Part shown: positions 58,654-64,000 of the stretch, one piece after another
Layout of the letters: every line of letters starts with the position of its first letter
Position numbering within the stretch: the stretch's first letter is position 1
DNA from: Salinicoccus hispanicus
Lineage (GTDB): Bacteria; Bacillota; Bacilli; Staphylococcales; Salinicoccaceae
Direction of reading: 5' to 3'
DNA: 64,000 nt
Assembly: GCF_009831115.1 (NCBI RefSeq)
Contig: NZ_WUUK01000002.1
Coordinates: forward strand, 372,001-436,000
Notes under the pieces: model-generated
Databases searched by the model: none
What the model saw: the letters and a program-made list of their open reading frames with translations, nothing else
Told to the model about the DNA's origin: nothing
Made by a program: the position numbers and the translations under genes

Positions 58654-60720
58654 ATGGTAAAAAATCATTGGAATGACAAAGAAGATAATCTTAATACCGG
58701 TCTGGAAGAACTAGTATACCGTTCGAACCTGCTCGGGCAGGATCGCTCAGTGGCAAATTGGGGTGGTGGCAATACTTCGGTTAAAACGACAGAAACTGAT
58801 TTTAAAGGTGATGAAGTCGAGGTATTGTGGGTCAAAGGTAGCGGTTCGGATCTGGCAACAATGCAGGCTGAAAATTTTACTGCTTTGAAACTTGCTGAAA
58901 TTAGACCACTGATCGAAAAAGAAGACATGCCTGATGAAGAGATGACGGATTATCTGAGTCATTGTATGCTTGATCGAAAACACCCCCGTTCTTCCATTGA
59001 AACGTTGCTCCATGCATTTTTACCGTATACACATGTGGATCATACACATCCGGACGCAATCATCAGCATAGCGTGCGCTGACAATGGTAAGGAAGTTGCC
59101 GAAGAAATTTATGGAAATCGTTTTGTCTGGGTGCCATATATCAGACCTGGTTTTAAACTTTCTAAATTGATAGCAGAAGGTGTGAAAGCAAATCCATCAG
59201 CAGAACTGGTCATCATGGAGAAGCATGGACTGGTGACTTGGGGCGACACGTCAAAGGAAAGCTATGATCGGACAGTTGCCATCATCCAGGAAGCAGAAAG
59301 ATATATTGATGACAAAGCCAAAAACACGGAACTTTTCGGAGGGATGAAATACAAGTCTCTTCCAGAAGAAGAAAGAAAGGCTGTATTGAAAAAAGTTCTA
59401 CCTGTGATTCGCGGACATGTCAGTGAAGAGAAGCGTATGATAGTGACCAATGATAGTAGTCAAGAAGTTCTCACATTCGTCAATAGCAGAGGTGCAGAGG
59501 AACTGTCACAGATTGGTGCAGCTTGCCCAGATCACCTTGTCCACACTAAACGAGTACCGCTATATATAGATTGGGAACCCGAAAGCAAAGACATCGATAA
59601 GTTGATTGAGAGCATAGAAAAAGGGATTTCTTCTTTCAAGGAAGAATACATCGCATATTTTGAACGTAATAAATCCGAAGATGATAAGATGTTTGAAGCT
59701 GTGCCACGCGTAATTCTCATTCCCGGAATCGGCATGATAAATACAGGGAAAAGTGCTTCTGCTGCAAATATAAGCGAATCCCTGTATAAAAGAGCTGTTG
59801 CTGTCATGGGAGGAGCCACTACTCTAGGGAATTTTGTTTCTTTAAATGAATCAGAGTCATTTGCAATAGAGTACTGGCCACTGGAACTTTATAAACTGAG
59901 TCTATCACCACCGGAGGCAGAATTTTCCCGCAAAGTTGCATTCGTAACAGGTGGCGCTGGAGGAATCGGCAGTGCGACGTGCAAGCGTCTGCTTTCAGAA
60001 GGTGCCCATGTCGTCGTTGCAGACATCAATATTGAAGGCGCCAGGGAGCTCGCTGAGGAAATAAATAGCATTTATGGAGCAAACAGAGCTCTGGCAGTCA
60101 AAATGGATGTAACCAAAGAAGAGGAAGTAATTGATGCAATTCATGAAGTAGTCCTTGAATATGGCGGTGTTGACATTATTGTCAATAACGCAGGACTTGC
60201 AAGCTCCAGTCCATTTGATGAAACGACCATGGATCAATGGAATCTGAATATAGGTGTACTGGTCACCGGCTACTTCCTTGTAGCAAGAGAAGCATTCAAA
60301 GTGATGAAGCATCAAGATATAGGCGGAAACATGGTTTTTGTAGGTTCAAAGAATTCAATCTATGCGGGAAAAAATGCAGCTGCCTATAGTACAGCAAAAG
60401 CAGCAGAAGTACACCTTGCCAGAACAATCGCCGCCGATGGTGGAGAATTTGGTATTCGCGTCAACTCTGTACTCCCCGATGCTGTAATACGTGGATCGAA
60501 AATTTGGGATTCAAACTGGAAGGAAGAGAGGGCATCTTCCTACGGCATCGGTTCAGATGATCTTGAGTCGCACTATAGAAAACGTACAATTTTGAATGTG
60601 AACATCCTGCCTGAAGACATAGCAGAATCAATCGCATTCCTGGCTTCTTCCAAAGCCGAAAAGACTACAGGCTGCATGATTACTGTCGATGGGGGCGTAG
60701 CCGCAGCATTCACCAGATAA
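58654..60720 (+). CDS. rhaEW: Bifunctional rhamnulose-1-P aldolase / lactaldehyde dehydrogenase
   Basis: A 688-residue fusion. The N-terminal class II aldolase part (residues 1 to about 400) has NWGGGNTSVK and the zinc pair in YTHVDHTHPDA. The C-terminal SDR part (from about residue 425) has VTGGAGGIGSA, NNAGLA and the active-site YSTAKA. The B. subtilis homologue (formerly YuxG) has the same length and both activities: rhamnulose-1-phosphate cleavage, then oxidation of L-lactaldehyde to lactate. It would also clear lactaldehyde made by FucA. AGGAGG ends 7 bases before ATG 58654. Confidence 0.93.
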   Translation: MVKNHWNDKEDNLNTGLEELVYRSNLLGQDRSVANWGGGNTSVKTTETDFKGDEVEVLWVKGSGSDLATMQAENFTALKLAEIRPLIEKEDMPDEEMTDYLSHCMLDRKHPRSSIETLLHAFLPYTHVDHTHPDAIISIACADNGKEVAEEIYGNRFVWVPYIRPGFKLSKLIAEGVKANPSAELVIMEKHGLVTWGDTSKESYDRTVAIIQEAERYIDDKAKNTELFGGMKYKSLPEEERKAVLKKVLPVIRGHVSEEKRMIVTNDSSQEVLTFVNSRGAEELSQIGAACPDHLVHTKRVPLYIDWEPESKDIDKLIESIEKGISSFKEEYIAYFERNKSEDDKMFEAVPRVILIPGIGMINTGKSASAANISESLYKRAVAVMGGATTLGNFVSLNESESFAIEYWPLELYKLSLSPPEAEFSRKVAFVTGGAGGIGSATCKRLLSEGAHVVVADINIEGARELAEEINSIYGANRALAVKMDVTKEEEVIDAIHEVVLEYGGVDIIVNNAGLASSSPFDETTMDQWNLNIGVLVTGYFLVAREAFKVMKHQDIGGNMVFVGSKNSIYAGKNAAAYSTAKAAEVHLARTIAADGGEFGIRVNSVLPDAVIRGSKIWDSNWKEERASSYGIGSDDLESHYRKRTILNVNILPEDIAESIAFLASSKAEKTTGCMITVDGGVAAAFTR

Positions 60721-60786
60721 TTTAGAGGGTTCCCTGCAAGGGAGCCTATACATAACGAACTTAATATAAGAAAGAGGAGGGTGGCA

Positions 60787-61578
60787 ATGCTTGTTGCTGA
60801 GAGACATCAAAAAATAGTTGAGTTGGTAAAAGAAAGAAAAAGCATCAGGGTATCAGAATTGAGTGATATTTTCTCTGTAACTGAAGAGACCATACGAAGA
60901 GATCTGGAAAAATTGGAAAAGGAAAGCAAGCTCGCTCGAAGCCATGGTGGCGCTGTCTACGTTTCCTCTGTCAATAATTCAGAAATTCCGTATTTTCAAA
61001 GAGAGATAATGAATGTAAGTGAAAAAAAAGAAATTGCTTTAGAAGCGGCTAAACTGATTAAAGAAGGAGACAAAGTCATACTCGATGCCAGTTCGACAGC
61101 ATGGTATGTAGCAAAAGCACTTCCAGATATCCCACTGACTGTTTTGACCAATTCGATCAAAGTAGCAATGGAGTTAAGCAATAAAAAGCAGATTGAAGTA
61201 ATATCTTCAGGTGGAATATTGCAGACAAAATCTCTTTCTTTTGTTGGACCGCTCGCAGAAAGTTCAATGGAATCTTATCATGTAAACAAAGCTTTTATTT
61301 CTTGCAAAGGGCTTCATTTGGAGAGAGGCATCAGCGACTCCAATGAACAGCAAGCACGCATTAAAAGAAAAATGATTGAGATTTCAGATACAGTGTATGT
61401 AATGATTGATAATAGCAAGTTTGGTGTAAAGGCTTTTTCGAACATCTGTAGTCTCGATGAGATTGATCACATCATTACAGATAGTGAAGTGAACCCCAAT
61501 ATATTCAAAAATCTAAAAGATAGGGCTTTGGATATGACTAAAGTGAATTTAGATAAAGCATCTTCGAGTGAACTATAG
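60787..61578 (+). CDS. DeoR-family regulator (RhaR-like)
   Basis: A 263-residue regulator: helix-turn-helix RVSELSDIFSVTEETIRRDLEKLEKE at about residues 20-45, SHGGAV, and a DeoR sensor domain with VILDASSTAWYVA, LTVLTNSIKVA and the late VMIDNSKFGVKAF. The family responds to phosphorylated sugars. It closes the operon and probably represses it through the TAAACAAACA repeats at 48483-48508. ATG 60787 lies 6 bases after GGAGG; GTG 60781 touches it. A short stem (60728-60735, 60739-60746) upstream may reduce its expression. Confidence 0.88.
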   Translation: MLVAERHQKIVELVKERKSIRVSELSDIFSVTEETIRRDLEKLEKESKLARSHGGAVYVSSVNNSEIPYFQREIMNVSEKKEIALEAAKLIKEGDKVILDASSTAWYVAKALPDIPLTVLTNSIKVAMELSNKKQIEVISSGGILQTKSLSFVGPLAESSMESYHVNKAFISCKGLHLERGISDSNEQQARIKRKMIEISDTVYVMIDNSKFGVKAFSNICSLDEIDHIITDSEVNPNIFKNLKDRALDMTKVNLDKASSSEL

Positions 61579-61678
61579 TAGGAATTGAAAGTAATATTAT
61601 GTATTGATTATTGTTACTTATCACAGACCACTTTGTGTTCTCGGTTTTATGCGATTTTAGTGTATAAAACATATAATA

Positions 61679-61725
61679 AAAATTCACCTGAGGATTGTGT
61701 TATCAACAATCCTCAGGTGAATTTT
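61679..61725. terminator. Bidirectional terminator between converging operons
   Basis: A perfect 20-bp inverted repeat (61679-61698 and 61706-61725) with A-rich and T-rich ends and a 7-base loop separates the deoxysugar operon from the minus-strand ROK gene; it can stop transcription from both sides. Confidence 0.95.
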
Positions 61726-61744
61726 ATTCCGTATATATCAGCTT

Positions 61745-62887
61745 CTAACTGAATATCTTTTCCAGTATGAGCAGTGCCGCACCTTGAGAGGATGCGGATT
61801 TTTTTATTTTACTGATCTCTATCTTGGCCTGACCGAAGCTGGCGGAGGCATTGCCGTTCTCGAGCACCTCGTTCAAGGTTTCCATGAAGTAGGGATGAAG
61901 GTTGCTGACGCCGCCGCCAAGTATGATGAGATCTGGATCGATCACGTTGATATGATTGATGAGTGCGGTACCGAGATATGTACCGACGTTTGCGATCTCT
62001 TCCTTGGCAGCCGCGTTACCCTGATCGGCAAGCTGGAGCAGGTCTTTGGCTGTCTGGTTGCCTTCGATGATTCCTTTTTCCTGGGCCTTATTGGCGATGC
62101 TGAGCCCTGAAACGTAGGCCTGCAGACATCCTCTTCTGCCGCATTCGCACAGCTTGCCGTTGACCTGGATGATGGAGTGGCCGATTTCCCCGGCAAGGTT
62201 ATGGCTGCCGTTATAGAGCTGGTTATCGATTAGAATCGCTCCCCCGACACCATGTCCAAGATTGACATACAGTATGTTGTGATGGTCGGAGTGCACTTTG
62301 GATACTTCCGCCCATAGCTTACAGCGCACGTCATTCTCGACATGAATCGGCAGACCGAATGTATCGGTGAGGAAGTCGAAATTGAAGTTCTTGATCTGAA
62401 GCAGGAGTGGGGCGTAGACGGATGTATTCGTCTCCACATCGACAAATCCATGCATGGCCACACCAATACCGAGATAGTTATTCCTTGGCTTCATCACTTC
62501 TTCAATGCTTGCCACGACCAGTGCTTCCAGATCATCCATGGAGATTGAGCTGTCGATATCATGAATCAGCGTACTTTCAATATCGCCACGGATATTTGCG
62601 ACGACGGTCTCTACGGATTTTGGTCCGATATAGATACCGATGACTTTATTGTCATCATTATTCAGCTTCAGAAGACGTGGTTTTCTTCCGCCTTTCGACT
62701 CACCGATACTCGATTCGAAAATGATGTTGTCATCCAGCAGCGATTTTACGAGCGAACTTACGGTCGGAGGAGTCAAACCGGACTGCTGGGCAATGACCGC
62801 CCTGCTGATACCATCGTTGCTGCGAATGTAGTTCAGCACCAGGTTTTTATTTTTATTTTTCATGCTTTCAAATGTTGCTCTCTCCAC
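61745..62887 (-). CDS. ROK-family transcriptional repressor (XylR/NagC type)
   Basis: A 380-residue protein: N-terminal winged helix (GISRAVIAQQSGLTPPTVSSLVKSLLDD, about residues 20-50), then a ROK sugar-kinase-like domain with VIGIYIGPKSVETVVA, GIGVAMHGFVD, GHGVGGAILID and the zinc motif CECGRRGCLQAY. Such proteins repress sugar operons and sense free or phosphorylated sugars. It lies 15 bases after the epimerase gene on the same strand and is probably the last gene of a sugar-uptake operon entering the window from the right. Confidence 0.9.
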   Translation of the reverse strand: MERATFESMKNKNKNLVLNYIRSNDGISRAVIAQQSGLTPPTVSSLVKSLLDDNIIFESSIGESKGGRKPRLLKLNNDDNKVIGIYIGPKSVETVVANIRGDIESTLIHDIDSSISMDDLEALVVASIEEVMKPRNNYLGIGVAMHGFVDVETNTSVYAPLLLQIKNFNFDFLTDTFGLPIHVENDVRCKLWAEVSKVHSDHHNILYVNLGHGVGGAILIDNQLYNGSHNLAGEIGHSIIQVNGKLCECGRRGCLQAYVSGLSIANKAQEKGIIEGNQTAKDLLQLADQGNAAAKEEIANVGTYLGTALINHINVIDPDLIILGGGVSNLHPYFMETLNEVLENGNASASFGQAKIEISKIKKSASSQGAALLILEKIFS

Positions 62888-62902
62888 TTGACTCCATCCT
62901 CA

Positions 62903-63916
62903 CTATTGAATGTTGAATTGATATACGGTCCGTTTTGCAAATGTGCCACCGGCCGGAAGTATCGTTTTCGATGACGGGTTCATATTGATGTCATCCGGCG
63001 GCATCTGCGCTTCCAGTGTCAGTCCACAGTATGGATAGAAGCGTCTTCCGGTGGCATCACTGAAATTAAAGTCGTTTGATGTGAATACTACAACAACCGG
63101 GTCCTCCGATTCCAGAATGATGCTTCTGCCATTCGGAGTACTGAGTACGACGGATTCTTCTGTCATCATGAATGGATGATCCAGTCCATTGAACTGACTG
63201 AACTGGGGATCGGGCGATTCGACCAGTTCACGGAACGCGATGGTTTTTTCATTACTCTTGATTATACCATTTTCTCCGAGTGGTAGAACCATCTCGTCCA
63301 CTTTTCCATACTCGGCGTTACCGAAATTGACTGTATGGTTCAAGATGTCGTCTTTCAGATCGCCATTCAGATTGAAATACATATGGTTCGTCGGATTGAC
63401 CAGTGTTTCCTGATCCGTCGTGATGCGGTAGTCGATCGTCAGCCGGTCATCCTCTGTATACGTGTAACGGATTTCGATATCGAGATTGCCGGGGTATCCG
63501 TCTGTCATATCATCAAGCGTACTGTTGAAGATGATGGAAACCCGGTCTTCCTGCTCTTCAATCTCATGGTCGAAGTAGAGCGTATCGAAGCCATGACTGC
63601 CGCCGTGGAGATGATGCGGACCATCATTTTGTGTCAGTTTGAGAGGTGTCGAACCGATGACCGCTTCTCCGTTTCGTATTCTCCCGGCTGTCCTGCCGAT
63701 TGCTGCCCCGAAGTAGTAGGGGTGGACCAGGTAGTCGGTCGGGTCCTCGTGTCCGAGCAGAATATCTTCATGCTTCCCATCCTTGTCAGGCACAATCCAT
63801 TCGCATACTCTTGCGCCATAATTGAGGAAGCTGATCTTTCTGTCGCCGTTGATGATGCTGATGCCGATGAAATTCGATGCGCCATTGTCTTCATGGTTTT
63901 TTACGTTCACTTTCAT
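62903..63916 (-). CDS. galM: Aldose 1-epimerase (galactose mutarotase)
   Basis: A 337-residue mutarotase. NDGPHHLHGGSHGFD carries one active-site histidine, NPTNHMYFNLNG the other, and LTLEAQ near residue 308 the catalytic glutamate. It interconverts anomers of glucose, galactose, xylose or similar sugars. Its ATG overlaps the stop of the upstream ABC ATPase gene (ATGA), which shows tight coupling. Its own stop is 15 bases before the ROK start. Confidence 0.92.
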   Translation of the reverse strand: MKVNVKNHEDNGASNFIGISIINGDRKISFLNYGARVCEWIVPDKDGKHEDILLGHEDPTDYLVHPYYFGAAIGRTAGRIRNGEAVIGSTPLKLTQNDGPHHLHGGSHGFDTLYFDHEIEEQEDRVSIIFNSTLDDMTDGYPGNLDIEIRYTYTEDDRLTIDYRITTDQETLVNPTNHMYFNLNGDLKDDILNHTVNFGNAEYGKVDEMVLPLGENGIIKSNEKTIAFRELVESPDPQFSQFNGLDHPFMMTEESVVLSTPNGRSIILESEDPVVVVFTSNDFNFSDATGRRFYPYCGLTLEAQMPPDDINMNPSSKTILPAGGTFAKRTVYQFNIQ

Positions 63917-64000
63917 AGTGCTTCCTCGGTGTCGATATCAAAGAATGATATTTTGTTCTGATCCATGGCGAGTTCGATGACATCGCCTGTTTCATACTCG
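63913..64000 (-). CDS. C-terminal end of UgpC/MsmX-type ABC ATPase (partial)
   Basis: The minus strand from the window edge to a TGA at 63913-63915 encodes 28 residues (from EYETGDVIELAMDQ to ISFFDIDTEEAL). This is the typical end of the TOBE domain of sugar ABC ATPases of the UgpC/MsmK/MsmX group, where a phrase of the kind G-D-x-V-x-L...F-D-x-x-T-E-x-x-I closes the protein. Most of the gene lies outside. The stop overlaps the epimerase ATG by three bases. Confidence 0.75.
   Translation of the reverse strand, partial: EYETGDVIELAMDQNKISFFDIDTEEAL

Overview
The window looks like a chromosomal segment of a low-to-moderate GC Gram-positive bacterium of the order Bacillales. The Staphylococcaceae side (Salinicoccus or Jeotgalicoccus-like) is my best guess. 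The basis is strong AGGAGG ribosome sites with many TTG starts, CcpA-type cre sites, CapA/CapB/CapD-type capsule genes, and Bacillus-like RhaEW and KdgD proteins. This is inference from gene content, not a taxonomic match. I see no rRNA, tRNA, insertion sequence, phage gene or CRISPR array.

Layout. (A) 1-8436 is an AT-rich capsule cluster: a glycosyltransferase cut by the window edge, UDP-glucose dehydrogenase, GalU, Wzy-like polymerase, Wzx-like flippase, TupA-like ATP-grasp protein, UDP-glucuronate 4-epimerase and an initiating phosphoglycosyl transferase. It ends in a strong terminator. (B) 8661-21513 holds small catabolic operons: a YheO/DauR-like regulator with a sodium symporter, SDR and deacetylase-fold hydrolase; then an aminotransferase with a dicarboxylate/amino-acid symporter, a FadR-type GntR regulator, an aldehyde dehydrogenase with KdgD, and a class V PLP enzyme. 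Three promoters share a FadR-type operator. (C) 21703-26067 is a PTS disaccharide operon (HutC-type regulator, GH4 glycosidase, ChbG-like deacetylase, EIICB).

(D) 26475-30428 is a five-gene glycan-modification operon: NodB-type deacetylase, two formyltransferases, a phosphoglycosyl transferase and a PIG-L deacetylase. (E) 30725-41566 is a second exopolysaccharide operon of the eps/cap type (chain-length protein, tyrosine kinase, dehydratase, flippase, polymerase, glycosyltransferase, DegT aminotransferase, GNAT-like protein, DUF218 protein). Operons D and E start from near-identical promoters and share a leader sequence block. E lacks an initiating transferase and D has one, so they probably make one polymer together. 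Between the kinase and the dehydratase of E lies a 761-base non-coding region. It has the same position as the EAR antitermination RNA of Bacillus eps operons. It holds three tandem copies of a ~146-nt structured RNA with compensatory base changes, which I consider the most interesting object in the window.

(F) 41788-48300 holds a sodium symporter with a creatinase-like M24 protein, a Tat-exported gluconate-dehydrogenase-type GMC oxidoreductase pair, and an M42 peptidase. (G) 48634-61578 is a deoxysugar operon mixing fucose genes (FucA, FucU, FucI), rhamnose genes (RhaB-like, RhaEW) and an AraB-like kinase with an RbsABC-type transporter and a DeoR regulator. It has a direct-repeat operator and a cre site. 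(H) 61745-64000, on the minus strand, holds a ROK repressor, an aldose 1-epimerase and the end of a UgpC/MsmX-type ABC ATPase.
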